This document shows positions 1 to 10,265 of a stretch of DNA of 64,000 nt, in pieces (positions within the stretch are counted from its first letter, which is position 1; every line of letters begins with the position of its first letter). The notes beneath the pieces were generated by a model. It worked only from the letters and a program-made list of their open reading frames with translations, did no database searches and had not been told where the DNA came from. A program made the position numbers and the translations under genes. The DNA lies in NCBI GenBank assembly GCA_020723385.1, contig DYIZ01000012.1:1-64000 (forward strand). The letters run 5' to 3'. Source of the DNA: Candidatus Aquidulcis sp. GTDB taxonomy: Bacteria > Chloroflexota > Anaerolineae > Anaerolineales > UBA4823.

Positions 1-43
1 CGTTTTGTCTAACCCTCTTTAGGTTTTCTAAATCTTTTTCTGA

Positions 44-1024
44 AGGACTATAGAAGGACATTCTGTTGCCGTTATTCATTCAGATTTATCGAGCAAAGCG
101 GATCTTACTCTCGCGAAACTGCTACCGGAAAATACACGACTGAGTTTTGTCGGAACGCAGAAATCGGGCCCTTTTGATTTAACAGCTTCACAAGCATGTG
201 AAATGTTAAAAGCAGGAACAAATCCAAATAACAGAAAAAATAGTGATGTTGTGAAACCTTGGATAAATGCTATTGATGTCACACAAAGACCAAGAGGAAT
301 GTGGGTTATTGATTTTGGGCCAGATATGCCGCGTGAACAAGCAGCACTGTATGAATTGCCATTTGAATATGTTAAAGAACATGTGAAGCCGATACGAGAT
401 AGTGTTCGTAGAGAATCACATAAAAGAAAATGGTGGCTCTTTGGTGACGCGCGGCCAGGAATGCGCAAAGCGATAGCTACTTTGAATCGCTATATCGTAA
501 CACCTATGGTTTCAAAACATCGAATCTTTGTTTGGAAGCCACTATCTGTTATACCAGAGAACCTATTAGTAGTGATCGCACACGATGATGACTATTTCTT
601 TGGCATATTGTCATCGAAATTACACGAACTTTGGGCAAGACGAAAGGGTACACAACTTCGTGAGGCGGTAAGTGGTTCTCGTTATACCCCCACGACTACT
701 TTTGAAACCTTCCCTTTCCCCTGGCCGCCAGGCAAAGAACCCCAGAACGATCCCAGGGTACAAGCCATCGCTGAAGCCGCGTGCGATCTGGTGACAATGC
801 GTGACGCCTGGCTGAACCCGCCAGACGTTCCGGCAGAAGAACTCAAAAAACGCACCCTGACCAATCTGTACAACCAACGACCCACCTGGCTGGCCAACGC
901 CCATTTCAAGCTCGATCAGGCCGTCTTCGCTGCCTACGGCTGGCCGGACACACTCAGCGACGAAGAAATCCTGGAGCGGCTGCTGGCGCTGAATTTGGAG
1001 AGAGCAGGGAGGCAGGCGAAATAA
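44..1024 (+). pseudogene. C-terminal part of a class I DNA methyltransferase (MmeI-like / type IIL family), frame-disrupted
   Basis: The protein resembles the C-terminal target-recognition and helical region of large DNA methyltransferases of the MmeI / type IIL kind. Readable signatures are LPENTRLSFVGTQKSGPFDL, PNNRKNSDVVKPW, the stretch around SRYTPTTTFETFPFPWPP, and the end RTLTNLYNQRPTWL followed by AAYGWPDTLSDEEILERLLALNL. The first ATG is at 203, but recognisable family sequence continues upstream in the same frame to about 50. At 41-43 this frame meets a stop, while plausible continuation (FRFSKSFSEG) lies in another frame upstream of 53. I infer a frameshift near 43-53, or an assembly error; the catalytic N-terminal part lies outside the window. 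The 5' 500 bases are AT-rich compared with the 3' end. Confidence 0.7.
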
Positions 1025-1036
1025 GCCCACATAGTC

Positions 1037-1771
1037 ATGGCGAAGAAAAACCGTCCAAAAGACCAATCGAATAACCCCTTATCGCTACCCAGTATCATTG
1101 GCGGCGTCATCGTTACAATAATCGGTACTGTTGTCGCGGCTTTCATCATCCAGGACGCGCGGTTCGCGCCATCCAAATCATCAGAGCAACAGCCTCCTGC
1201 GGTCATTGTTCTCCCGCTCGTCACCGTTTTCCCAGTGGTTACCCCTGGCGCCGAGAAGGAATATAAAGTAACCCAATTTGACGATCCCAATGGCGTATTC
1301 AGCATTCAGTATCCGTCAGAATTTGAAAAGGTTACAATCGGAGAGGAAAACCCAAACACATACATCTACTCCTTTGGGGAGGAGTACAGTGAAAATCCTG
1401 AAACAAAAGGCATACTGTTTATTGGTTTTGCAGTTGCCGAGTCGCCTTTTAACGAGCTTCAATGGCAGAGTATTGTATCGGCCCTTGGATCTGCGTTTCT
1501 CGGAACAGACACGGGGGAAAATACCTTTCTGGTCAGCACCGACATATCGGAGGAGCATAAAGCATTTTACGAAATCAAATCCAAAGATCAAGCAGGGAGT
1601 ATTTATATGCTTCTTTACCTTGAAGAATCAGATGGTTGCCTGCTGACAGCATTCTCAGGAGTGAAGGAAGAAAATTGGGGTGAGCTTCGGGATACTGTTT
1701 ACTATTCCATAAAAAGTATCCGATGGTCTCCGACAAAACTCATTGAAACTCTGGTAAAAAGCAAGCCATAA
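1037..1771 (+). CDS. Membrane-anchored protein of unknown function
   Basis: This 244-residue protein has a basic N-terminus, one membrane segment at about residues 18-38 (IIGGVIVTIIGTVVAAFII), a Pro-rich linker, and a soluble domain from about residue 80 with the opening FDDPNGVFSIQYPSEFEKV. That opening resembles PsbP-like or DUF-type domains found in lipoproteins, but I cannot assign a family. The soluble part should face outside the cell (inference from the N-in anchor). It starts 12 bases after the methyltransferase stop and is followed 12 bases later by the nucleoside hydrolase gene, so co-transcription is plausible. Confidence 0.7.
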   Translation: MAKKNRPKDQSNNPLSLPSIIGGVIVTIIGTVVAAFIIQDARFAPSKSSEQQPPAVIVLPLVTVFPVVTPGAEKEYKVTQFDDPNGVFSIQYPSEFEKVTIGEENPNTYIYSFGEEYSENPETKGILFIGFAVAESPFNELQWQSIVSALGSAFLGTDTGENTFLVSTDISEEHKAFYEIKSKDQAGSIYMLLYLEESDGCLLTAFSGVKEENWGELRDTVYYSIKSIRWSPTKLIETLVKSKP

Positions 1772-1783
1772 GACAACTGCCGA

Positions 1784-3331
1784 ATGGGAAACCCATTCAG
1801 AATGAGCACGAATAAAGAAAGCCCCCGCTGGTTTTTTTATCCCGTCTGGATGATTCTGTCGTTCTTATGTATCCCCAGCGCCCTTTTCCTCGACATTATC
1901 GTCCGGAGCATCATCACACAGGTGGTCGGTGACTTGATCTACGTGAATGGGACGCGCCACTTTACGGAAGATTATTTGTTTACCTATACCTTTATTCCCA
2001 TGGTCGGCCTTTTGACAGGTGTACTACAATATGCAGTATTGCGCCGTTACCTGCCACATATAGGGTGGTGGGTGCTCGCTACCACGGGAGGCTGGCTCCT
2101 TGGAATGCTGCTGTTTCTCATAACTGGCGGGAACCGTTCTCTGAATCTCGGTCTGATGTTTCTCGTGATGGGGTTGGCGATCGGGATCGCACAATGGCTG
2201 CTGCTACGGCGACGATTGTCCCAGCTAGGCTGGTGGATTGCAGCCAATGTTGTGGGCTGGGGGCTGTTGGCTTTGATAACCGTAGACAGTGCGCCTCCGG
2301 TCACTCCAAATGTAGCAGCTACATGCACATCTGCTCCGTCACGATCAACGCTAATTGCTACCCCCAGTTCTACCGAGACTGGTAAGCCCGCGTCGTCGTC
2401 CAAGAAAATGCTCTTGCTTTATGACGACGATGGCAGTCGCGATGGGATGGCGGCGCTTCTTTACTTGCTAAGTTTTCCGGATATATCCATTCAGGCAATA
2501 ACCATTTCCTATGGTGAAGCGCACCCCGAATTGTATGTCCAGCACATGGGGTGTGTGCTGGATACCCTTGGAATTAGTGATATCCCACTTGGCGCAGGAC
2601 AGGATATGCCTTTGGCAGGAGGCATTCCTTTCCCCGATTGGCTGCGCCAACTAAGCGACAATTTCTGGGATTATCCATTGCCAAATGCTGACAAAACTTA
2701 TCCGTTCCAGAATGCTCCTGAATTGATGGTTTCAATTATCAATCAAGCTCCAGAACCTGTAACTATTTTTCTGAGCGGTCCCTTTACTAATCTGGCGCAG
2801 GCTCTGCAGCTCGACCCGGCTATCAAGGGTAATATTTCGGCTGTTTACTTCATGGGTGGCGCAGTATATGTCCCCGGCAACATAACAGGTCTGATTCGCG
2901 ATTCCAATAACCGAGTTGCAGACTGGAATATGATAGCCGACCCGCAAGCCGCAAAAGAAGTATTCGAGTCTGGCTTGGAACTTTATATGGTTCCGCTTGA
3001 CGCCACCAATAAAGTGCTATTAAGTCAGGAAGATATCCTTCCATGGCGCCAGGGTGATGATAAAGCCAATTTGGTTGTAGATCTCTACGACATTATGTTC
3101 AATACTTGGGGCCTTAAGACAGCTGAGATTTTTGATCTAACAGCGGCTGTCCTTATGGTTCAATCTGAATTGTGTAATTTTCAGCCACTTCATCTTGATG
3201 TAATCACGGATGAAGGTCCTACTTTAGGACAGACTGTCGTTGTTCCAAATATCGAGCCAAACATTCACGCCTGTTTGGAACCAAATGCTGATCAAGTTAA
3301 GCAGAATCTGAATGAGATATTTTCACCGTAG
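1784..3331 (+). CDS. Nucleoside hydrolase domain fused to five membrane helices
   Basis: Residues about 12-155 hold five predicted membrane helices. After a Ser/Thr/Pro-rich linker, residues about 207-510 form an inosine-uridine preferring nucleoside hydrolase domain. The family normally binds Ca2+ through an N-terminal DxDxxxDD motif. Here it reads DDDGSRDG (residues 214-221), so the last Asp is Gly. Other family landmarks are visible: FLSGPFTNLAQAL, VYFMGGAVYVPGN, and DWNMIADPQAAKEVF, where the usual E(F/W)N is DWN. Known soluble enzymes cleave the N-glycosidic bond of ribonucleosides; activity and substrate here are uncertain because of the altered motif. A second in-frame ATG at 1802 is an alternative start. 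Confidence 0.8.
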   Translation: MGNPFRMSTNKESPRWFFYPVWMILSFLCIPSALFLDIIVRSIITQVVGDLIYVNGTRHFTEDYLFTYTFIPMVGLLTGVLQYAVLRRYLPHIGWWVLATTGGWLLGMLLFLITGGNRSLNLGLMFLVMGLAIGIAQWLLLRRRLSQLGWWIAANVVGWGLLALITVDSAPPVTPNVAATCTSAPSRSTLIATPSSTETGKPASSSKKMLLLYDDDGSRDGMAALLYLLSFPDISIQAITISYGEAHPELYVQHMGCVLDTLGISDIPLGAGQDMPLAGGIPFPDWLRQLSDNFWDYPLPNADKTYPFQNAPELMVSIINQAPEPVTIFLSGPFTNLAQALQLDPAIKGNISAVYFMGGAVYVPGNITGLIRDSNNRVADWNMIADPQAAKEVFESGLELYMVPLDATNKVLLSQEDILPWRQGDDKANLVVDLYDIMFNTWGLKTAEIFDLTAAVLMVQSELCNFQPLHLDVITDEGPTLGQTVVVPNIEPNIHACLEPNADQVKQNLNEIFSP

Positions 3332-3530
3332 GAGAAGCCGCCCAATTACGGTCGGCGGGGCGGTCGCCTGCACCGCCGCTGCTCCATAACTGGGATATTT
3401 CCCGCTGAAGGTGGAAGAGCTTTTATTTCAGCAGTTGCCATGATTGCATTTGGCGGGGGGATGCTTTACAATAAATTTACCATTGTCCACCATCAGCAAA
3501 TCCTGATAAGATTATACAAAAGGAATTCAA
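3332..3530. other. Intergenic region before the kinase cluster
   Basis: No gene is visible. A GC-rich stretch at 3346-3400 can fold weakly but has no T-tract. A weak promoter candidate precedes the next gene (TTGTCC near 3484 and TAAGAT near 3507), with a ribosome binding site AAAGGAA about 6 bases before the ATG at 3531. Confidence 0.3.
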
Positions 3531-6335
3531 ATGAGCAATCCGGTACATATCATCATCGTTGATGATGATGTAAATTTGAGAAAAACCCTGGAAATCCTCC
3601 TTAAGCGAAGCGATTTTGTGGTCAATACGTTTGGTAAGGGGCAGGAGGCGCTCGAGTGGTCTGGTAAAGAGGAAGTCGCGGTGGCCCTGGTTGACCTGCG
3701 ATTGGAAGATATGTCGGGGCTGGAGCTGATTCGTGAGCTGAAATCCTGCCAGCCGGACACAGAATGTATCTTAATGACAGGTCATGCTTCTCAGACATCA
3801 GCGATTGATGCTGTGAACATCGGGGTGTATTCGTATCTGGAAAAGCCATACCATATGCCCCAACTGCTGTTGACTATCCGGCGGGCCATCGAGAAGCGCG
3901 AGGCTTCCAGAGCGCTGCGGGTGAGCGAGGATCGCTTTTCACGGATATTCAAATCCAGCCCGGATGTCATGACTCTGTTCGACGCGGAGAGCGGCCGGTT
4001 CACCGAAGTCAACCAAAAGTGGGAGGCGTTCAGCGGTTACAGCCGTGACGAAACCATCGGGCGTACGGCGGTCGAACTTAACCTGTACGCCGATCTGAGC
4101 GAGCGCCAGGCGGCCCTCGATATCATGCAAAAACAGCGGTCTATCCAGGGCTTCAAGCTCAGACTATGTACGAAATTCGGCGAGGAGCGCCTGGTTTTGA
4201 TCAACGGTGAAACAGTTGAAATCAACCAGGGTGTAGGTTGGCTTTTTACTCTGCGAGACATCACCGAACAAGACCGCGCCGAAACGGCTTTGCGGGAGAG
4301 CGAAGAGCGTTTTCGTGCGCTCTATGACCGAATGCCGCTTGGCTATCAATCCCTCGATGCGCAGGGATGTTTCATTGACGTCAACCAGACCTGGCTGGAT
4401 ATGTTGGGCTATTCTCGGGGTGAAGTGATTGGACAGTGGTTTGGCGATTTTTTGATTCCTGGGCAGGTAGAGCTTTTCAAAGAGAGATTCCCGCGCTTAA
4501 AAGAAAGAGGGGAGACACATAACGTGGAATTCGAAATGCGCCGTAAAGATGGCTCCCACGTTATTATCGCTTTCGACGGGCGCGTTGGATACGATGAACA
4601 TATGCAGTTCAAGCAGACCCATTGCATACTCACCGACATCACCGAGCGCAAGCAGGCTGAGGAGGCCTTACGCCGCCGTACCCATGAGGCCGAGGTTTTG
4701 CGCCAGGCTGCCGCCTCACTCACCTCCAGTTTAGATCTCAACCAAGTCCTGGACAGCCTGTTGAGTCAACTGGCGCAGGTTGTCCCATACGACAGCGCCA
4801 CTGTTTTCCTCCTGCAAAATGAGCAATTGCTGGCGGTGGCTGGGCGAGGCCTGCCTTTCCCGGAAAAAGTCATTGGCCTGTTATTCCCGGACGGGAATGA
4901 ATTATTCGATGCGATGCGAAAAACCGGCCGGCCCCAGATTATTTCAGATGTTCAAAAAGATCCCCGCTTCCAGAAATGGGGAGGGACGGATTATGTCCGC
5001 GGTTGGATAGGGGTACCACTCATCGTAAGAAGCGAACTCATTGGGCGACTCACGATAGACAGCCGCCAGGTGAACGCTTATAACGAGACAGATGCCAAAT
5101 TGGCCCTGGCTTTTGCCAACCAGGCCGCCGCTGCCATCCAGAATGCCCGTTTGTACGAGCAAGCGCAGCGGGAAATCGTAGAGCGCAAACAGACAGAGGA
5201 TAAGCTGCGCGCCAGCGAAGAACGTTTTTCCGCAGCCTTTCACTTTAGCCCAATAGCTGGTGCTATTTATCGCCCCTCAGATGGACGCCTTGTTGACGTT
5301 AATGAAGTTTTCGTAAAAACGACCGGCTATACACGCGATGAGAGCATCGGTCATACGACGGATGAATTGAATCTATATGCCGATCCAGAAGATCGCGCAA
5401 GAATCGGGCAGATACTTCGGGAACGAGGTTCATTGGAGAATTTCGAATTTGGCATCCGTAGAAAGTCCGGGGAAATCGCCATAGTGCTGGACTCGGCGCG
5501 GTTGATAGACATAGGCGGGGAAAAACATTATCTATCATCGATCCTTGACATCACTGAGCGCAAACACGCTGAAGAGGAGATCCGCAACCTCAATTCTGAA
5601 TTGGAACAGCGTGTCGAAGCCCGTACGCGCGACCTGCGTGAAGCTCAAGAGAAGCTCGTGCGCCAGGAACGGTTGGCTGTGCTGGGCCAACTGGCGGGCG
5701 GGGTAGGCCACGAATTGCGTAACCCGTTGACAGTCATCCTGAATGCGATCTATTACCTGAGACTTATTCAGCCGGATACAGAAGATAAGATTGGGCAATA
5801 TCACAGCATCATCGAGCAGGAGGCGCATACCGCCGAGAAAATCATCAATGATCTACTCGATTTCGCCCGCAGCCAGGTTGTGGACCGGGAGCCGATGGCT
5901 GTCTCCGAGATGGTTCAGCGCGTGCTGGAGCATCACCCCGCACCCCTATTTGTGGATGTGGTTGTGGATATTCCGCCCGATCTGCCGCTGGTCTTCGCCG
6001 ACCCGCACCAGGTTGGGCAAGCGCTCGGTAATTTGGTAGTCAATGCTTACCAGGCTATGCCCGATGGCGGAAAATTGACATTTTCGGCAGTCATGATTGG
6101 TGAAATGGTGACGATCGCTGTAGCAGATACCGGTTCAGGTATCTCTCGAGAAAATATGGGTAAACTTTTCGAGCCGCTCTTCACCACCAAGGCTAAAGGT
6201 ATCGGGTTAGGGCTTGCCCTCAGCAAGAAATTTGTTGAAGCCAATGGCGGGCGGATTGAGGTGCAAAGTGAATTGGGCAAGGGTAGTGTCTTTACAGTCT
6301 GGTTGCCGGCCTCGAAGGAGATGGAATGGACCTGA
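3531..6335 (+). CDS. REC-PAS-PAS-GAF-PAS sensor histidine kinase (receiver at the N-terminus)
   Basis: A 934-residue cytoplasmic kinase. The receiver domain (residues about 5-120) has the acidic pair in VDDD, phospho-acceptor D55 in LVDLRLEDMSG, Thr in LMTGHA and Lys in YLEKPY. PAS domains follow at about 131-250, 254-372 and 562-677, with a GAF domain at about 387-543; each PAS ends in the PAC signature DITE(R/Q). The HisKA domain carries H727 in GHELRNP. The HATPase domain (about 814-933) has the N box (LGNLVVNAYQAMPDGG), G1 (DTGSGIS) and LFEPLFTTKAKGIGLGLA. There is no membrane segment. A receiver ahead of the sensors suggests it takes phosphate from, or is tuned by, another kinase, probably one of its neighbours. 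The next gene starts 57 bases downstream. Confidence 0.93.
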   Translation: MSNPVHIIIVDDDVNLRKTLEILLKRSDFVVNTFGKGQEALEWSGKEEVAVALVDLRLEDMSGLELIRELKSCQPDTECILMTGHASQTSAIDAVNIGVYSYLEKPYHMPQLLLTIRRAIEKREASRALRVSEDRFSRIFKSSPDVMTLFDAESGRFTEVNQKWEAFSGYSRDETIGRTAVELNLYADLSERQAALDIMQKQRSIQGFKLRLCTKFGEERLVLINGETVEINQGVGWLFTLRDITEQDRAETALRESEERFRALYDRMPLGYQSLDAQGCFIDVNQTWLDMLGYSRGEVIGQWFGDFLIPGQVELFKERFPRLKERGETHNVEFEMRRKDGSHVIIAFDGRVGYDEHMQFKQTHCILTDITERKQAEEALRRRTHEAEVLRQAAASLTSSLDLNQVLDSLLSQLAQVVPYDSATVFLLQNEQLLAVAGRGLPFPEKVIGLLFPDGNELFDAMRKTGRPQIISDVQKDPRFQKWGGTDYVRGWIGVPLIVRSELIGRLTIDSRQVNAYNETDAKLALAFANQAAAAIQNARLYEQAQREIVERKQTEDKLRASEERFSAAFHFSPIAGAIYRPSDGRLVDVNEVFVKTTGYTRDESIGHTTDELNLYADPEDRARIGQILRERGSLENFEFGIRRKSGEIAIVLDSARLIDIGGEKHYLSSILDITERKHAEEEIRNLNSELEQRVEARTRDLREAQEKLVRQERLAVLGQLAGGVGHELRNPLTVILNAIYYLRLIQPDTEDKIGQYHSIIEQEAHTAEKIINDLLDFARSQVVDREPMAVSEMVQRVLEHHPAPLFVDVVVDIPPDLPLVFADPHQVGQALGNLVVNAYQAMPDGGKLTFSAVMIGEMVTIAVADTGSGISRENMGKLFEPLFTTKAKGIGLGLALSKKFVEANGGRIEVQSELGKGSVFTVWLPASKEMEWT

Positions 6336-6392
6336 CCCGCAGAAGCCAAAAGCAGACTTGGGGGGCGTTTTTTGTCCCATGAGGAGGCATGT

Positions 6393-9300
6393 ATGAGCAT
6401 CCGGCTGAAGATATTGTTTGTCATCTGCCTGACTTTTCTGGCCCTAGTGGGGACCCTTTATTTTACATTCCAGTGGTTTTTAAAACGAGACGCAGTTATT
6501 GCTGAAGGAAAAAGTACAACCCGAGATATCACCCGTCTTCTGGCGGCTCTGGATGACCAAATCGCCGGGATGGATGCAACTCTGAATGATTGGGCAGGGT
6601 GGGACGATACCTACGAATTCATTAGTAATGGCGATCCGGGTTATATTGATTCAAACCTGCCCAATACGACATTCGACAACCTTGGGGTCGAGTTGATGCT
6701 GTTCATCAATAATTCGGGTCAAATCGTCTTCGGCAAGATGGTCGAACTTGACAGCGAGGTAGAGATTCCTATCCCGGAGAGCCTGACCAGCCAGCTTCAA
6801 GCCGGCAGTCTTCTGCTCAGCCATAAGAACCCTGGCGACAGACTGGCCGGATTCATCGTTCTCCCCGAAGGGCCAATGATGATTGCTTCACAACCCATCC
6901 TTACCAGCCTGGATGAAGGGCCAATCAACGGGACTCTTATCATGGGGCTATTCTTGGACCAGACGGAAATTGTCAAGTTGTCACAAAAGACTCTCCTATC
7001 AATAAGTGTCTATCCGTATAACGAAGACAGTATGCCTGACGATGTTGCTGTTGCGCGAAACTCGCTGGTTGGCTTGAATCCCATTTTTGTCGCTCCGCAG
7101 AGCGAAACAATTGTTTCGGGTTATACCCTTATCAACGATGTCTACGGGAATCCCGCTCTGATCTTGCGAGTTGATGCCCCACGCGATGCATTTTCCCAGG
7201 CCAAGGTAAGTATGCGTTATTTGGGTTTGGCGCTGGCTGCCATTGGTCTCGTCTTAGCCCTGGTAATAATGGTGTTGTTCGAAAGGCTGGTCATCACGCG
7301 GCTGACCAGCCTCACATCAAGCGTCAAGAAGATTGGCAGCCAGGGAACCGCATCTTCCCGGGTGGAGGCACATGGGAACGATGAGATATTTGTATTGGCG
7401 ACCAGTGTGAATTCCATGCTCGATTCGCTCGAAAGCTCGCGGACGACAGAACGCGCGAGCGAAGACCGCTTGCGAATTAGTGAGGAGCGTTATCGCAGAG
7501 CAGAGATCATAGGTCATGTCGGAAGCTGGGAATATAACCTGCAAACAAACCGCTTCTGGGGATCAGATGAAGCGAAGCGTATATATGGATTCGATCCCAA
7601 ACAAGCCGATTTTTCCACCGATGAAGTTGAAAGTTGTATTCCGGAGAGGGAACGGGTTCATCAGGCATTGGTTGATCTTGTCGAATCGGGCAAGGAGTAC
7701 AATCTGGAATTTGAAATCCGCCCCAGAAATTCTTCTGAACCGAGGATCATCGCATCCGTCGCCGAATTACAGCGAGATGAGCGTGGAAATCCGCTGAGTG
7801 TTGTAGGGGTTATTCAGGATATTACCGGGCGTAAGCAGGCCGAAGAGTCGAACAAGTTATACATCAAATTCCTGGAAAGCCTGGAACAAATAGACAAAGT
7901 TATCCGGCAGGAGTCAGATATCGAATCCTTGTTGAAAAATGTTATGGAAAGGGTCTTCATCACCTTCGGCTGCGACCGCGCCTGGCTCTTCTATCCGTGT
8001 GATCCCGATGCGCCAACCTTTCGGGTCCCGATAGAAGTCTGCCGTCCCGAATATCCGGGCGCCAATGCCATGGATCTGGAAGTGCCAATGGACGTTAGCG
8101 TGGCGAATGATCTACGCGAGGCGTTGGCATCCGACGCCCCCCTGACTTATGCGTTCGGTACCGAGAGACCTGTAAACACTCTGACTGCTCGACAATTCGC
8201 TGTTCAATCTCAAATGTTCATGGCGATCCATCCGAAAATTGGCAAGCCCTGGGTGTTTGGTATGCATCAGTGTTCGCATCCTCGCATTTGGACGGACGAT
8301 GAGCGGGCGCTCTTCAATGAAATTGGCCGCCGGGTGGCCGATGGCTTGAGCAGTATGCTCATTTTTCGCGATCTTAGGGAAAGCGAAGAGCGCTTCCGCA
8401 GCCTTTTCGAGAATGCTACCATCGGCATGTACCGCACCACACCGGATGGCAAGATTCTACTCGCCAACCCGGCTCTCGTCACTATGCTGGGATATTCTTC
8501 CTTTGCCGAATTGAGCCAGCGCGATCTGGAGGCGGAAGGTTATGAACCAGGGTATGAGCGCAGTCTGTTTCGTCAGCGAATCGAAAGCAACGGCGAAGTA
8601 AAGGGTCTGGAATCAGTATGGACGAGAAAAGATGGGAAGAGCATTTTCGTGCGGGAGAGCGCCAGAGTCATTCGAAATATGAAAGGCGACGTGGCATATT
8701 ACGAAGGGCTTGTGGAGGATATTACCGAGGGTAAGTTGGCAGAAATTGCCTTGCGCAACAGCCAGGAATTCTTGCAGCGCGTGGTAGACGCCGTGCATAC
8801 CCCCATTTTCTACAAGGATGCCGATGGACGCTACCTGGGCTGCAACAAGGCTTTCGAGGACTATACCGGTATTCCACAAAAGGAGCTATTGGGAAAATCG
8901 GTTTTCGATATCACCTCCCGCGATCTGGCCGAACGCTATTTCGCAAAAGACAAAGAATTGTTCGACCATCCAGGTGTGCAAACCTACGAGTCTACAGTGA
9001 TGGCCTCGGATGGCAGGCGCAGGTACGTTGTTTTTAGTAAGGCCACCTTTAGTAACGCCGATGGCAGGATCGGCGGGTTGGTTGGCTCGATTTTCGATAT
9101 CACCGAGCGCAAGCAGGCCGAGGAAGCCTTGAAGGAAAGCGAAGAGAAATACAGGCTCCTGTTCGAGAGCAATCCAATCCCGATGTGGGTTTACGACTTG
9201 GAGAGCCTGCGCTTTTTGGCGGTGAACGAAGCTGCCGTCATGAAATATGGTTACAGCAAAGATGAATTCCTGGCAATGACCCTCAAGGATATTCGTCCCA

Positions 9301-10265
9301 GCGAAGAAATGCCCCGCTTGATGCAAAATGTTGCCGAAGCGACGCAGAAAGTCCAAGCCTCGAGTCCGTGGGTCCATCGCGCCAAAGATGGAATAACGTT
9401 TTCTGTAGAGATCCATTCGCACAGTATCGAGTATTCGGGCAGGCCTGCGCGTCTGGTGATGTCAAACGATATTACCGAGCGTAAGCGGGCTGAGGAAGAA
9501 ATCCGCCAACTGAACGCTGAACTGGAACAGCGGGTCGAAGCCCGCACACGCGAGCTGCGCGAGACCCAGGAGAAGCTCGTGCGCCAGGAGAAGCTGGCCG
9601 TGTTGGGGCAGTTGGCGGGAGGAGTAGGCCACGAGCTGCGCAACCCATTGGCGGTGATCAACAATGCGGTCTATTTCCTGAAACTCGTCCAGCCGAATGC
9701 TGACGAGACTATCAAAGACTATCTCAGCATGATCGAGAAAGAAACGCACACCGCCGAGAAGATCATCAACGACCTTTTGGATTTTGCTTGCATTAAATCT
9801 GTGGACCGGGAGGCAATTGATATCCCCAGCCTGGTACAGCGCGTCCTGGAGCGGTATACTGCGCCCCCATCGGTGAGTGTGGCGCTTGAATTTTCGCAGG
9901 ATTTGCCGCCGGTTTTCGCCGACCCACACCAGATCGAGCAGGTGCTCGGCAATTTGGTGGTCAATGCCTGTCAGGCTATGCCAGAAGGAGGCAAATTAAA
10001 GATAGTCAGCCAGGTGGTACCAAGCGGCGACCATAAGTTTGTCACGATTGGCGTTAGCGATACGGGTGTAGGTATCCACCCTGAAAATATGAATAAACTC
10101 TTCGAGCCGCTGTTCACTACAAAAACCAAAGGTATTGGGCTAGGCCTGGCTGTCAGCCGAAAATTGATCGAGGCCAATGATGGCCGCATCGAGGTCGAGA
10201 GCGAGCCAGGGCAAGGTTCGACGTTCACCGTTTACCTGCCCTCGACGCAGGGAATTCAGCCATGA
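6393..10265 (+). CDS. CHASE4-HAMP-PAS/GAF transmembrane sensor histidine kinase
   Basis: The start at 6393 is chosen because GAGGAGG (6381-6387) lies 5 bases upstream. The 1290-residue protein has TM1 at about 7-27, an extracytoplasmic CHASE4 sensor with the typical WAGWDDTYEF at about residue 66, TM2 at about 273-295, and HAMP at about 296-350. PAS follows at 360-480, GAF at 490-660, and three more PAS domains to about 1030. HisKA has H1080 in GHELRNP and HATPase runs from about 1166. The transmitter is strikingly similar to those of the neighbouring kinases. The ligand of the CHASE4 domain is unknown. Its stop overlaps the next start by ATGA, so translation is probably coupled. Confidence 0.93.
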   Translation: MSIRLKILFVICLTFLALVGTLYFTFQWFLKRDAVIAEGKSTTRDITRLLAALDDQIAGMDATLNDWAGWDDTYEFISNGDPGYIDSNLPNTTFDNLGVELMLFINNSGQIVFGKMVELDSEVEIPIPESLTSQLQAGSLLLSHKNPGDRLAGFIVLPEGPMMIASQPILTSLDEGPINGTLIMGLFLDQTEIVKLSQKTLLSISVYPYNEDSMPDDVAVARNSLVGLNPIFVAPQSETIVSGYTLINDVYGNPALILRVDAPRDAFSQAKVSMRYLGLALAAIGLVLALVIMVLFERLVITRLTSLTSSVKKIGSQGTASSRVEAHGNDEIFVLATSVNSMLDSLESSRTTERASEDRLRISEERYRRAEIIGHVGSWEYNLQTNRFWGSDEAKRIYGFDPKQADFSTDEVESCIPERERVHQALVDLVESGKEYNLEFEIRPRNSSEPRIIASVAELQRDERGNPLSVVGVIQDITGRKQAEESNKLYIKFLESLEQIDKVIRQESDIESLLKNVMERVFITFGCDRAWLFYPCDPDAPTFRVPIEVCRPEYPGANAMDLEVPMDVSVANDLREALASDAPLTYAFGTERPVNTLTARQFAVQSQMFMAIHPKIGKPWVFGMHQCSHPRIWTDDERALFNEIGRRVADGLSSMLIFRDLRESEERFRSLFENATIGMYRTTPDGKILLANPALVTMLGYSSFAELSQRDLEAEGYEPGYERSLFRQRIESNGEVKGLESVWTRKDGKSIFVRESARVIRNMKGDVAYYEGLVEDITEGKLAEIALRNSQEFLQRVVDAVHTPIFYKDADGRYLGCNKAFEDYTGIPQKELLGKSVFDITSRDLAERYFAKDKELFDHPGVQTYESTVMASDGRRRYVVFSKATFSNADGRIGGLVGSIFDITERKQAEEALKESEEKYRLLFESNPIPMWVYDLESLRFLAVNEAAVMKYGYSKDEFLAMTLKDIRPSEEMPRLMQNVAEATQKVQASSPWVHRAKDGITFSVEIHSHSIEYSGRPARLVMSNDITERKRAEEEIRQLNAELEQRVEARTRELRETQEKLVRQEKLAVLGQLAGGVGHELRNPLAVINNAVYFLKLVQPNADETIKDYLSMIEKETHTAEKIINDLLDFACIKSVDREAIDIPSLVQRVLERYTAPPSVSVALEFSQDLPPVFADPHQIEQVLGNLVVNACQAMPEGGKLKIVSQVVPSGDHKFVTIGVSDTGVGIHPENMNKLFEPLFTTKTKGIGLGLAVSRKLIEANDGRIEVESEPGQGSTFTVYLPSTQGIQP

